Origin: CAWFKW01 sp963816535
Lineage (GTDB): Bacteria; Bacteroidota; Ignavibacteria; Tepidaquicellales; OLB5
Length of the DNA: 64,000 bases
Assembly: GCA_963816535.1 (NCBI GenBank)
Contig: CAWFKW010000008.1
Span: 124,001 to 188,000 of the forward strand
Direction of reading: 5' to 3'
In this document: positions 9,601-18,004 of the stretch, in pieces
Layout: every line of letters begins with the position of its first letter
Numbering within the stretch: the first letter of the stretch is position 1
The notes under the pieces: generated by a model
The model's database searches: none
Told to the model about the DNA's origin: nothing
Seen by the model: the letters and a program-made list of their open reading frames with translations, nothing else
Made by a program: the position numbers and the translations under genes

Positions 9601-10211
9601 ACAGAATAATCATCCCAGCCTGGAAAGGCCCACCACATAAGCCCCCGTGCTCCGTAAGAAACCGCCAAATTTGCCATTACGTCAAGTTCTTCATTTGTTG
9701 GTTCCCTGTCTATTTCCCATGGATAAAACCACTGGTGCGCCTGCGGCATGAAAATAAAAGGAATATTACCAATTCGGGAGATTTCACTGCCGGTTTGCAA
9801 TGTATATCTCATGTATCCGTTAAGTTCAGGACCTTCGGAATCATAACATGAATTTAGCCTAGCCGGCTTATCGATAAGCGTTCCGTTCTCCACGAAGAAG
9901 GGACTATTGTCAAACGTATTTTGCAGCCATGAATCATATTGCGCAGTCGTTTGAGTTGGGAACGCAAGCACGCCGCACGGCGTTCCGCCGGAACATCCTG
10001 TCTTTGGAAGTGTTGGCGGGATTTTTCCAAATGTTTGATTTGGATCAGGCGGGTCATAATATCTTGACCTCATCGGATAACATTGGGCAAGTATGGTTGA
10101 AAAACCGCCGCGAACTATAAAGTTGTCGTAAAGCCATTTCGGGCTGCTTATAGTTGTGAAGTTCCTGGTATGGAACATGATACAAAAGTCCCCATGCGGC
10201 ATCAAAATCAA
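6687..10211 (-). CDS. T9SS-exported GH-like / beta-helix protein, 3' part of a frame-split gene
   Basis: This 1174-codon frame continues the gene that begins at 11427. About the first 440 residues match the second half of the intact paralogue at 24966-27422: HQW...EIDREPTNEEL, the YGARGLMWWAFPGW-like segment, and the closing beta domain ending PGQGKLYKL. The TIM-barrel flavour suggests a carbohydrate-active enzyme, but no family is certain. It then has Asn/Gly-rich parallel beta-helix repeats (about 470-760), a helical TPR-like stretch, a charged linker, and a C-terminal T9SS domain starting FPNPFNPSTKINFDLP and ending KKMVLVK. The apparent TTG start at 10211 is an artefact of the frame break: there is no signal peptide, and homology runs across the 10054-10211 overlap with a one-base offset. 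Confidence 0.8.
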   Translation of the reverse strand: MILMPHGDFCIMFHTRNFTTISSPKWLYDNFIVRGGFSTILAQCYPMRSRYYDPPDPNQTFGKIPPTLPKTGCSGGTPCGVLAFPTQTTAQYDSWLQNTFDNSPFFVENGTLIDKPARLNSCYDSEGPELNGYMRYTLQTGSEISRIGNIPFIFMPQAHQWFYPWEIDREPTNEELDVMANLAVSYGARGLMWWAFPGWDDYSVSGCPRHMYGMMNPDGSIRSTNVYEQSKPKWEVFHDIGTRMKVWEPYIMSFDNTNRHSYIYRNEDERTSLINNSYFADVVSYLRGTGVPACTNDIPENNYTGPTDPALRYECKDDRYLQVATFQKSADDGNKYFMVVNRRCSPLQSNHDDGQRYLRIRFNNSLPGPGSWKIIDLETGLTVNTFSKSANMLVDFGWLAPGQGKLYKLTPVLKSGGVLVSDEVITDENFICEDTVWNNGYNITFKGNGNTISFTDSATIVMNGGTFQTDSASDGPRTSKNTFQAAVSGHKWSGLHFNGTNVKIYNSKFQDISSPVGGSYAVNCIDCPLNDIRYNTFISSTDTAGGVYAAFASPDLTIPAYNTYIMNNTFTMNNSYSRAVQLQGYAGLTVGAFIENNTMTSSGYATGIFVSTGTGGVIKNNIISGFATGINTLLTSCDLYGNTITNTGMPGDGIVASDLSYINLAPTSSGEWTGGMNSLTNTGNSAANLSIDNSAFYISGGYNTFDIDSTKDFVPYHLVGSFWESDFAPCTRIEGNCFKFNESSISEPTWPHASLTTFSNSPVDLNIFPYTCDGNTPTNYDITDIGNGINDTIPNMNGMGGGESSVASPKITYDSICVQMRHRNYGVVKNLCYELINTYPDSAQSITSLQTLFMASIASDTTQTSYGNLKTYYENLILNHGSNGALVKISNYMVQKCKVLLRQYSSALAGFQQIINNNQYNYEGLLARWDYMATSLLMNGQGGGEGISDFGLSIADLKNQDESEEIDPASGISIRPLPNLNEYDELGDDKTPFTKDQKISIRKSINRTLEGSKKTDEQKIDVLKQKTKDGDKTAEHELLQRNALKNINRTEHPKNIFEHLKIVNGDIQKIFGNHEPLRKDPKSQVPMVYNLYQNFPNPFNPSTKINFDLPKDSKVTLVIYDILGRVVKRLLNSEFRQAGRYSIDFNASNYASGVYFYRIESGDYVMSKKMVLVK
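7297..7376. repeat. short repeats inserted in frame within a coding region
   Basis: The stretch contains the 16-base palindrome ATCCCGCTTGCGGGAT (7297-7312) and, at 7343-7376, a run AATCCGCAATTG followed by two AATCCGAA-type units. The second part matches intergenic sequence at 40104-40136 in 28 of 33 positions. In the protein it adds about 33 residues between MNGQGGGE and NEYDELGDDK. The related cargo protein at 44413-47073 passes directly from MNGAGGSE to a comparable linker without it. Confidence 0.6.
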
Positions 10212-11427
10212 CTACCAGATCGACCTGCGGATTTACAGCTCTTAGCCTGTCGTTTATATATTTTATGCATGGCAGGTTGTTGAACTCAATTATCTCTACA
10301 TAAAATTTATATACTGCCGGGTCGTAGCTGGCAACAACCGCTTCATCATGTATCCAGTCATCATGTTGACCTTTAAATAATCCATCTGCCACATCATTTT
10401 CTACTTTCACGTAATCAATCCACATATCGCAGTTATCATACCAGTAAACCTGAATGTCAGCAGTATTGTATCCCGTTTCGGTTGTCCGATTGCCTCTTGC
10501 GCATAACCCCCACTGGTCCCCTAAATCACCTGTGAAGGTTATTGCTGAAGTATCGGTAGGCGAAAAATAGAACTCGCTCATGTAACGACCATCGTATGCA
10601 TTATTGATATTTTGAAAATTCCTTGCTTTTATAACTTGTGATTTTTTTTCAGTTCCATCCTGATTAATGACATAAATTTTACATACATCTGCATCAGGAT
10701 TTGTCTGAGGAAAGCTTGCGGGTATTCTTATTCTCGGTTTCACCAGCCAGTCGCACTCGCTGTCGCACCGCCACTGGCTTTCAGAGCCGCCGCCTTCGCC
10801 TCTTTTGCATTGTTCAGTGTTTGCCTTAAGATATTTCAGCACATAACCGGGATTGGCGCTGAAAGGTTCGCTGCAATGAAGTACATAATTTCCTCCGCCG
10901 TACTGGTCATCTTTTTCTTTCGCGCCGATACTTTGATTAAAGGAATAGAACCACAAAGGGTCGTTTGTATTTATTTGCTCCGCCTCATATGTGCTGCTTT
11001 GCCCGTAAGCCAGCCATTCTATTTTTGGGCGATGCCATAGAAACCTGGTCTGGTTATGCGCATACATAGAATTTTTTTCACTCTGTAAAGCGGCCGCGTA
11101 TTGAGAAACCGGTGTAAACAAATGAACATTTGAAGAGATCCAGTCCCCGGGGGTATGCCTGTTAAGATTTCCGGGATATTGCCCTGAATCCTGTGTTATA
11201 TATGAGTGGGTTAAGTTAAGCCCTATAGCGTCATAGTTGGTATAATTCGGATAGTCGGTTAAAGATAATATTGCACCGTATTGAAATTTATCTCCGTTGT
11301 TTGGAGCAGGCGAAAGCTGTGATGTTTCTTTTTCAGTAACGTCAGGATTAATGAAGCTGAATATAAAAATAGAAAGCATGATTAATGCCATAAACAGCAT
11401 TGTCAGCTTGAGCTTTTTCGTTTTCAT
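10054..11427 (-). CDS. secreted GH-like protein, 5' part of a frame-split gene
   Basis: This 457-codon frame begins with an ATG and a clear signal peptide (KLTMLFMALIMLSIFIFSF). It holds the N-terminal half of the three-member family in this window: RPKIEWLAYGQSS, LKANTEQC, WLVKPRIRI, then a beta-sandwich-like segment ending DIQVYWYDNCDMWIDYVKVE, and EFNNLPC. After about residue 405 it stops matching the paralogues and runs 50 codons to a stop, while the match resumes in the frame of 6687-10211. One extra base in the overlap, for example in the T or G runs near 10180-10210, would explain this. It follows the Ycf48-like gene (12985-11591) on the same strand. Confidence 0.8.
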   Translation of the reverse strand: MKTKKLKLTMLFMALIMLSIFIFSFINPDVTEKETSQLSPAPNNGDKFQYGAILSLTDYPNYTNYDAIGLNLTHSYITQDSGQYPGNLNRHTPGDWISSNVHLFTPVSQYAAALQSEKNSMYAHNQTRFLWHRPKIEWLAYGQSSTYEAEQINTNDPLWFYSFNQSIGAKEKDDQYGGGNYVLHCSEPFSANPGYVLKYLKANTEQCKRGEGGGSESQWRCDSECDWLVKPRIRIPASFPQTNPDADVCKIYVINQDGTEKKSQVIKARNFQNINNAYDGRYMSEFYFSPTDTSAITFTGDLGDQWGLCARGNRTTETGYNTADIQVYWYDNCDMWIDYVKVENDVADGLFKGQHDDWIHDEAVVASYDPAVYKFYVEIIEFNNLPCIKYINDRLRAVNPQVDLVVDFDAAWGLLYHVPYQELHNYKQPEMALRQLYSSRRFFNHTCPMLSDEVKIL

Positions 11428-11590
11428 TTGATTTTGAGTAATGTTATGAATTTAGTTTGTTAGGGCATTCGGGCATAGGGTAATTATAGGATTATCTTAT
11501 ATGTCGCATACTGGTTTCATATCTTTAGCACATATTTTGCCAGTCCTTTGGTTTCGTTTCGCCATTATTTGTTTTCGGTTACCTCCTCTT

Positions 11591-12985
11591 TTATTTTAAT
11601 AGAATCATTTTCTTTGTGTCTGTAAATATCTCTTTTTCGCTTCGCACTTTAAGCGTGTAGAAATAAACACCTGATGACAAATTATCGGATTCAAAAGTAT
11701 ATTGATATGTACCTGTTCTTTGATTTTCAAGAACTAATATGGTTAAGACTTTCCCAGTTATATCGTATATTTTTAAACTTATATAACCGTTTTTATTTAA
11801 ACTATATCGTATATTTGTGACAGGATTGAATGGATTGGGGTAATTTTGTTTTAATTCAATTTGTATTGGTACCTGGCTGCTTATTTGTTTCAAGCCAGTA
11901 TAATAAATTGTAGTATCACCGCCCGTTAAAGTATGAATTCCCGTTACAGGATTAGAACCCGAATTATACGCCCAGCCTATATTTTTATTAATGAAATTTA
12001 TCTTTAATAATATTGGAATATGAAATGAAGTGTCCGGAATTTGGTAACCCCAGTTAGCGCCGCCATTTAAAGTTTTATATATTACCGCCCGATATGATAA
12101 ATTAGGAAGTTGAACATAACCGCCAATGCCAAATATCGTATCTTTATTAATCATGGAGAATTGTTCCATATCATTTGTAAGGTTTGGAGCAGTAGGTAAA
12201 TGCTGTATTGACCAGTTCAATCCTCCATTGGTTGTCTTTTTAATTGTCGAATCGTAGAAACTTCGGCATTTCCAGCCCGTCAAACTGTCAACAAAATGGA
12301 TATCGTAGAAAAAATCATTGTTCAAATTGACAAGCCAATTCGCTCCGCCGTTTGTGGTCTTATATATGTTAGGTGAACCGGCGGTAGTATTACACATAAA
12401 TCCTATCCTTGCATTGTACATATATATCTTATTCGGGTTCTGGTTGCCGCCTGAAAACTGCTGATTCCAGCTTACTCCGCCGTTTGTGGTAAGATAAACG
12501 CCGCCGCAAAAACTATCATTATCTGCCAGCCATATTGTGTTTTCATCTAATACAAACATATCCTTCCATAATGAACAGCCAAAAGAACTTATGAGAGACC
12601 AGTTTTGCCCTGCGTCAGTAGTCTTATACAACTGAGGCGTTCCACCTCCCGAACCGCCACATACAAAACCTGTTGTTGAATTGATAAACTGAATTCTGTT
12701 AAATCTTTTTGGAGTTTGAGTAAATACTATCTGCCAGTCATTTCCGCCATTGGTAGTTTTTAAAATGCTGGCAGAATCAGGGTTAACGTTTCTTGAACTA
12801 ACAGCAAATCCTGTCAGACTATCAAGAAAAATAATATCGTTTATTTGCTGGCTTCCAATGTTCGGCAAAAACTGCTGGTACCAGTTTGATGGCGGCGGAT
12901 TGAGCGCTTCTGTAAAACCAAAAAAGATTATAGTAATCGCAAGAGCGGTTAATATTTTTTGCTGTATTTTAAGGCCAATATGCAA
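11591..12985 (-). CDS. Ycf48-like beta-propeller protein with T9SS sorting domain
   Basis: An exported 464-residue protein. After a signal peptide (residues 8-27) and a WYQQFLPNI motif, six propeller-type repeats carry the TTNGGxxW signature (for example KTTNGGNDW and KTTNGGANW), as in the Ycf48/HCF136 and BNR-like families. The C-terminus is a T9SS sorting domain (NYPNPFNPVTNIRYSL ... KKMILLK). The only upstream start is TTG at 12985. It is co-oriented with the frame-split GH-like gene 163 bases downstream, and the same gene order recurs in opposite orientation at 21509. Family membership does not imply a photosystem role; binding or adhesion at the cell surface is a guess. Confidence 0.85.
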   Translation of the reverse strand: MHIGLKIQQKILTALAITIIFFGFTEALNPPPSNWYQQFLPNIGSQQINDIIFLDSLTGFAVSSRNVNPDSASILKTTNGGNDWQIVFTQTPKRFNRIQFINSTTGFVCGGSGGGTPQLYKTTDAGQNWSLISSFGCSLWKDMFVLDENTIWLADNDSFCGGVYLTTNGGVSWNQQFSGGNQNPNKIYMYNARIGFMCNTTAGSPNIYKTTNGGANWLVNLNNDFFYDIHFVDSLTGWKCRSFYDSTIKKTTNGGLNWSIQHLPTAPNLTNDMEQFSMINKDTIFGIGGYVQLPNLSYRAVIYKTLNGGANWGYQIPDTSFHIPILLKINFINKNIGWAYNSGSNPVTGIHTLTGGDTTIYYTGLKQISSQVPIQIELKQNYPNPFNPVTNIRYSLNKNGYISLKIYDITGKVLTILVLENQRTGTYQYTFESDNLSSGVYFYTLKVRSEKEIFTDTKKMILLK

Positions 12986-13041
12986 AATATTATGAAGTTA
13001 TTTATTGTAATATACTGTGTTTTTTCAAAATTTGTAATTCA

Positions 13042-16000
13042 TTAATTACTTTCTATATTAAATCTTATCTCAACCTCAGTGCCTTTATTCACATCGCTCA
13101 ATACTTTTATTTTTGCGTGCATATCGTCGAGTATTTTTTTGGAAATTACGAGTCCCAGACCCATCCCGCTTGACTTGGTTGAAAAATAAGGTTCGAAAAG
13201 TTTCTGCAAAGTAATTTCGTCCATGCCAATCCCGTTATCCTTAACTGTGACAGTATAGAAGCCATTGCTTTTCAGTCCATACACGTCAATAATTCCGTTA
13301 GCGCTATTAAGATTTTTTTCGTCGATCGCCTGCGTCGAATTGCGGATAATATTTATGAACACGCGTTTCACTTCATCTTTATCGCCCACAACTTTCGCTG
13401 CGCCGATCTCGTTCTTTAAGTTCAAACGAATTTTTCCGTCCCTGTTCATAAACTCCACAACGTCTTTTAATATATTTTCTACATTCAGAGGTTCATAGTT
13501 GCGGCTTGGCATCTTGGCAAAATCAGAGAACTCGGTTGCAATACGGTTGAGCGATTCAATTTGTTCAATTATGAGCCGGTTGGTAGTCTGAATAATTGCC
13601 CTGAAATCATTTGCGCCGTGAGTGTACGCATAGTATAAATGCTGCATGGCAAGCTTCATCGGCGTAAGCGGGTTTTTGATCTCATGCGCTATCTGGCGCG
13701 CGATATCGCGCCATGCCGATTCCCTTTCAGCTTTTTTCAGCTCCGAGCGGGAACGCTTCAGCTCCCTCGTCATTCGGTTAAAAGAGCTTACAAGCTCCCC
13801 TATCTCATCGCTGCTGCTTGATTTAACCTGTATATCAATATTCCCCCTTGAGAGCTGCTCGGTAGCCTTTTGCAGTCTTACAATAGGGTTTGAGATCCTG
13901 TAAGAAATAATGTTAACAATTACAATAAGCAGTATTACCGCTATAAAATACGGCCCGAATATATACACAAGGCTCTCGGTGAGTTCTTCGTTGATTTCCG
14001 ACTGCTTAAATACTGTTTGCGTGGATATTATCCCTACAAGGTTATTGAACTTATCATATATAGGTTTGTAGCCCACTATAAATTTATATGAGCCAATTTC
14101 CTGGCTTTCCGAGTAATAGTCTTTTTTAAGAAGAGCAACGTTGTAATATGCGTTGCCGCTAATTCTTGTATCAAGCAAGTCTGATTTGTACAGCAGCTCG
14201 TCAGTTGTTGCGGCCAGTTTTGTTTTAACAAACAGATTGAAGTTCTTATCCGATTCTGAAAAGCCTTTACCGAAAATTTCGGAAGTATTATCATGTTTCT
14301 TATCTTTGTTCTGAGTGGCCGCGTCCGAGAACGGCTCTTTGGTCCTGATATACTGTTCCATTATCCTCAGGTCTGAGATAAGCTGGCTCTTGTAGAACTC
14401 ATCGTTCTTTTCTTTGGCAAGCTCCCTTGTGTATACTGCAAGAACAATAATTGGTATTACCGAAGCAAGCACGAACGAAACAAACAATTTCTCCCTGAAC
14501 CTGAATTTGAAGCGGTATGTGCCTTCGGCGCTTACAAAATAAAGGAAAGCTTTATATATGGCATAGAACACGAACAGTATTGCAAATATTATGACAACAA
14601 ATAACAGGTAGCGGAGGATATAAAAAGAGTACAGCCCGAAATCATTCACCCTTACGCTAACAACATAGATCTTCTCAGGAGACGAGCCGCCGTGAGCGGG
14701 CGTCATGTAGTAAAAAGATTTGTAAAGCTCATTTTCGAAATTATCGTACCGCAGAGAAGATTTCTCCGCTTTGTCTTTTACTGATTCCCTGAATGCGTCA
14801 AGCGATTTTACTATCGACTTGGAAACCTCTTTATTTGAAGAGCCAATTATATCCCCGTCAGAGAATTCAGAGATTATGGGCGGGGATGAGAGCTTATTCG
14901 TAATGTTATCTTTTGAGTTGTTCCGGAATATTCCTATCCCGGTGTGCGTCAAAAAGCTCTTTGCATCATACTGCGCCGCGATAATAACATACCCTAGCGC
15001 TTTATTGAATTTACTGTTCTTCAGATCGACCTTTTCGATAGGCATAATGCCTGAATAGAACTTCATTTCTTTGTTCTGGAACACCTGGTCAAAATCGCTT
15101 TGGTCCGAAACGTCGCTTGTAAAGCTGAAGTCTTCATCAGGGTCCTGTAAACTATCCGCCAGCGCTTCCCTGCTCAATACCTGCCGCGAATGGATAAGGC
15201 TCCTCAGAGAAAACTGTATAACGCTATCCGGCATAAGTTCCGCGGGATTGATATTAAAATCGCTTACAAGCCGCTTGGCGGTATCCAGCACAAAGACCGC
15301 TGAATTAATATCTTCGTTATAAAGCTTGCTTTGGGTCCAAATATTGAACGCCAGCCGCGGGTATATATTCTTATCCTTAATATCATCTTCCAGGCTGGGA
15401 TTTTCCGAAACGTCGTCCAAACTTGTATTGATCAAAAAGCTTATCTTATCGTCTGTCTGTTCGGATATTTCTCTTGCAATGCGCTCAATGTAGCGGTTTT
15501 CCTGCGAACCGATCTTGTTCAAAAGCAGGGACGGCACAAATATCACGCAGGCTAACAGCAGAATGGATATGTTAAGAAGATTCACAAACCTGTATTTCTT
15601 AACTATAAGAATCTGCCTGTAGATGTAAAACGTAAATGCGCCGCTAAGCGCATATATAAGCAGCCTGAAGTTAAGCTTAAGCGAAAGATCGATCGTAACG
15701 CCGTTCAGCGGTTCCAAAAGCAGGTTCAGAAGTATCAGCCCCCCAAAAACAATCAACACGGTATTCTTCCTTAAGAACGAAACCTTCGATAAAAAGGGCT
15801 GAAGAGTTTTTGTTATTATCAGGCCCGTCGCCGATATTATAACCAGAAGCGCGACCGATAACAGCAACAGCGATACGTTTGCATAAATGAGCTCGGGCTG
15901 AGAGGTTGTGATTATCTGAGACCTGTCTATAAACTTAAGCGTTGAATCGTAAATTATGCTCTGTATCAGGATGCCGTAATAATAAGCTGCAAGAAAACCA

Positions 16001-17193
16001 GCGATCATGTTTGAAGCAATTATAAAAACATTGAGAACAGGATTCCTTTTATAAGTTTTCCTTCTGAAATAATCTATCGAGAGTTTAGCGCAGTAAATTA
16101 CAACCGCAAGAAATATTATAGATGTGATAAGCAGGTCGCCTATGGATTTTCCGATACCAAAGGCAAAGCTTGAGGCGTAGAACGCCGGATCAAACATCTC
16201 GTAACCAAGGTCCCCCATCATACGCGACGGGAAATCTGAAATGAGCCATATATATCTTGATATGACCATAAGAACGGTGAAAGCGGCAGCCCTGAGCGAT
16301 AAGTACTTTATCCTGTTTATCAAAACAATGCATAGGGCGCCGAGAAAAATATTCAATATGAATATCTCAAGCGCCAGCACGGTAGAGAACTTGTTTTCGA
16401 CATTGAGGATATAAGAAGATTTTTCAAGCTGGGGTATGTAAAGCTTCCCGATAACTTCCTGGCGTATATTCTTTATATCGAACTGGAGCTTGTCTTTGGT
16501 GAGTGATGAATCCGAATAGCGTGAAGCCGCATTATAGCGCGAAAAATCAAAATCGACATTTGTTCTGAACTTATCCGATATTTCTTTGGTAATGCCAATA
16601 TCGCTGAAAAATTTATTCTGGATCTCATATTTAATATCCAGCAGTTTGGCCGTTACCAGCACCCAGTTATTAACAACGGTTCTGTTGCCCGATACGACAG
16701 AATCGATGTGAATAGGTTCATATACGACTATATAAGAATAAAATCCTATCTCCTTTACCATCGAGTATTTTTCGCCGTCAAGGGCTCTTTTTAGCTCAAG
16801 TACATCCGGATTCAGCTGCCTGCCTTCGAACAAAAACAGCTCAAGACGCGAGTTATATATCTCAACATCATAATCGTTAAGATTTTCTGTTTCAGTCAGG
16901 TACTCATATGACTTCCTTGAGTTCTGGATTGACAGGGCCCCCAGAAGTTTCTTGCTCTTAAGTAACTCAGACGAAAAGGCTGAAACCTGGTTCTGATAGT
17001 TGTTAAATAGGCCAAGGCATGCATCCCTTATCTGGTTTGTCTTTTCAACTGAGATGTTATCCCAGTTCTTTTCAATGGTCTTGTGGAAGTAAATGTTAAC
17101 CGAGTAGGTAAGAACTATTATGAATATCAGCGTTATGGAAATGAATATGAAGGGTTTGAAGCGCGACTTCCTTATAGATGGCAAATTAAACAT
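13042..17193 (-). CDS. giant multi-domain sensor histidine kinase, NtrY-like core
   Basis: A membrane sensor kinase of about 1383 residues, roughly twice the usual size. It has an N-terminal membrane segment, an extracytoplasmic region to about 270, a cluster of about seven to nine membrane segments (270-570), a second soluble region, and a further membrane pair around a sensor loop (about 895-1075). HAMP follows, then the H-box ARQIAHEIKNPLTP with the phospho-His near 1170, an N-box (NIIRNSTQAID) and G-boxes (DNGIGMD, GMGLGLV). All catalytic motifs are intact. The frame extends one codon to a TTG; the ATG at 17193 is preferred. It lies 13 bases after the DUF4783 gene. No response regulator is adjacent. 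Confidence 0.9.
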   Translation of the reverse strand: MFNLPSIRKSRFKPFIFISITLIFIIVLTYSVNIYFHKTIEKNWDNISVEKTNQIRDACLGLFNNYQNQVSAFSSELLKSKKLLGALSIQNSRKSYEYLTETENLNDYDVEIYNSRLELFLFEGRQLNPDVLELKRALDGEKYSMVKEIGFYSYIVVYEPIHIDSVVSGNRTVVNNWVLVTAKLLDIKYEIQNKFFSDIGITKEISDKFRTNVDFDFSRYNAASRYSDSSLTKDKLQFDIKNIRQEVIGKLYIPQLEKSSYILNVENKFSTVLALEIFILNIFLGALCIVLINRIKYLSLRAAAFTVLMVISRYIWLISDFPSRMMGDLGYEMFDPAFYASSFAFGIGKSIGDLLITSIIFLAVVIYCAKLSIDYFRRKTYKRNPVLNVFIIASNMIAGFLAAYYYGILIQSIIYDSTLKFIDRSQIITTSQPELIYANVSLLLLSVALLVIISATGLIITKTLQPFLSKVSFLRKNTVLIVFGGLILLNLLLEPLNGVTIDLSLKLNFRLLIYALSGAFTFYIYRQILIVKKYRFVNLLNISILLLACVIFVPSLLLNKIGSQENRYIERIAREISEQTDDKISFLINTSLDDVSENPSLEDDIKDKNIYPRLAFNIWTQSKLYNEDINSAVFVLDTAKRLVSDFNINPAELMPDSVIQFSLRSLIHSRQVLSREALADSLQDPDEDFSFTSDVSDQSDFDQVFQNKEMKFYSGIMPIEKVDLKNSKFNKALGYVIIAAQYDAKSFLTHTGIGIFRNNSKDNITNKLSSPPIISEFSDGDIIGSSNKEVSKSIVKSLDAFRESVKDKAEKSSLRYDNFENELYKSFYYMTPAHGGSSPEKIYVVSVRVNDFGLYSFYILRYLLFVVIIFAILFVFYAIYKAFLYFVSAEGTYRFKFRFREKLFVSFVLASVIPIIVLAVYTRELAKEKNDEFYKSQLISDLRIMEQYIRTKEPFSDAATQNKDKKHDNTSEIFGKGFSESDKNFNLFVKTKLAATTDELLYKSDLLDTRISGNAYYNVALLKKDYYSESQEIGSYKFIVGYKPIYDKFNNLVGIISTQTVFKQSEINEELTESLVYIFGPYFIAVILLIVIVNIISYRISNPIVRLQKATEQLSRGNIDIQVKSSSSDEIGELVSSFNRMTRELKRSRSELKKAERESAWRDIARQIAHEIKNPLTPMKLAMQHLYYAYTHGANDFRAIIQTTNRLIIEQIESLNRIATEFSDFAKMPSRNYEPLNVENILKDVVEFMNRDGKIRLNLKNEIGAAKVVGDKDEVKRVFINIIRNSTQAIDEKNLNSANGIIDVYGLKSNGFYTVTVKDNGIGMDEITLQKLFEPYFSTKSSGMGLGLVISKKILDDMHAKIKVLSDVNKGTEVEIRFNIESN

Positions 17194-17206
17194 CAAGCTG
17201 CCTTAA

Positions 17207-17677
17207 CTAATTTATACTTATTTGGTCTATTAACCAGGTACCGTTAACATATTTAAGAGATACAGATATCTCCGAAGTATTGATATACCCGTTTCTCTTA
17301 AATTTATATTTTCCGGTCGCAAATGCATAATTTTCGGAAACGCTTGAATTCTTCCACCTGAATGATGCGACGGGGTTATCAGACATGAAGCCGTCAAGTA
17401 TGAACCGGCTTTGCTCTTCGTTGAAATATCCCTTGTCGTCATTCATAATACTGAGGTAAACCTCTGAATCAAAATACTGAGTAATATTGAAAACGTTGGA
17501 GTAAAGAAACCCGTCGCCAATGTTCATAAAAGCAGCCTTGCACGAACCATATTTCTGCCTTTTCTCCTCGGTCCTGAACCTCTTATCCTTCCACCAATTA
17601 TCCTGTGCATGTAACGTCCCTGCCATAACAATGGCTAACAATAACAGAAAAACAGTTCTCTGAATACATGAATTCAT
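17207..17677 (-). CDS. DUF4783-like exported protein (NTF2-like fold)
   Basis: A small exported protein, about 156 residues from the ATG at 17677, which places a good signal peptide (NSCIQRTVFLLLLAIVMAGT) at the N-terminus. The open frame reaches an ATG at 17707, but that start would put charged residues ahead of the signal. The mature part has the pattern of the Bacteroidota DUF4783 family: a segment like VFNITQYFDSEVYLSI, an SRFILDGFMSDNP helix, and the ending VNGTWLIDQISIN. The function of the family is unknown. It is co-oriented with the giant kinase, with a 13-base gap, so the two may act together; this is inference. Confidence 0.65.
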   Translation of the reverse strand: MNSCIQRTVFLLLLAIVMAGTLHAQDNWWKDKRFRTEEKRQKYGSCKAAFMNIGDGFLYSNVFNITQYFDSEVYLSIMNDDKGYFNEEQSRFILDGFMSDNPVASFRWKNSSVSENYAFATGKYKFKRNGYINTSEISVSLKYVNGTWLIDQISIN

Positions 17678-18004
17678 AAGAGGGACCTTGTCAAATGTAA
17701 TTTTCATGCAAAATAAGTAATAAAATAGTCAATATCATCATAATTATAGTAGACCAACAGCGAAAAATCTTCAATTTTGTCAAAACATGAGCTTCGGGGA
17801 GCATTAAGAAAAGGATACGAGAAACAAAAAGTAGGGGCCCGACAATTAGTGGATGTTCTCCTTTTACGAAGCGCTTCATCACACACATCCCCCACCCCCG
17901 TGCAGAGCATTTCAGATTGAATCTTTTATCATATATCCTTATATTAAACGGTCACTAAAATAATAAAATTCACTTTTTTATAAAATTAGTACATTTTAGC
18001 GGTT
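17678..18004. other. divergent intergenic region
   Basis: This stretch separates the DUF4783/kinase unit (minus) from the GNAT/ilvE unit (plus) and must hold both promoters. It is AT-rich near 17940-18000. I see no RNA gene, and no exact TAnnTTTG element for the plus-strand gene. Two short overlapping minus-strand frames here look non-coding. Confidence 0.5.

Noticed and set aside
11591..12985. Photosystem II assembly factor function for the Ycf48-like proteins
   Set aside because: The repeats match the fold class, but nothing in the window is photosynthetic and T9SS tails point to surface proteins.
17691..17910. Two overlapping minus-strand frames in the kinase/GNAT gap
   Set aside because: Short, mutually overlapping, no family resemblance, and in a region that must hold promoters.
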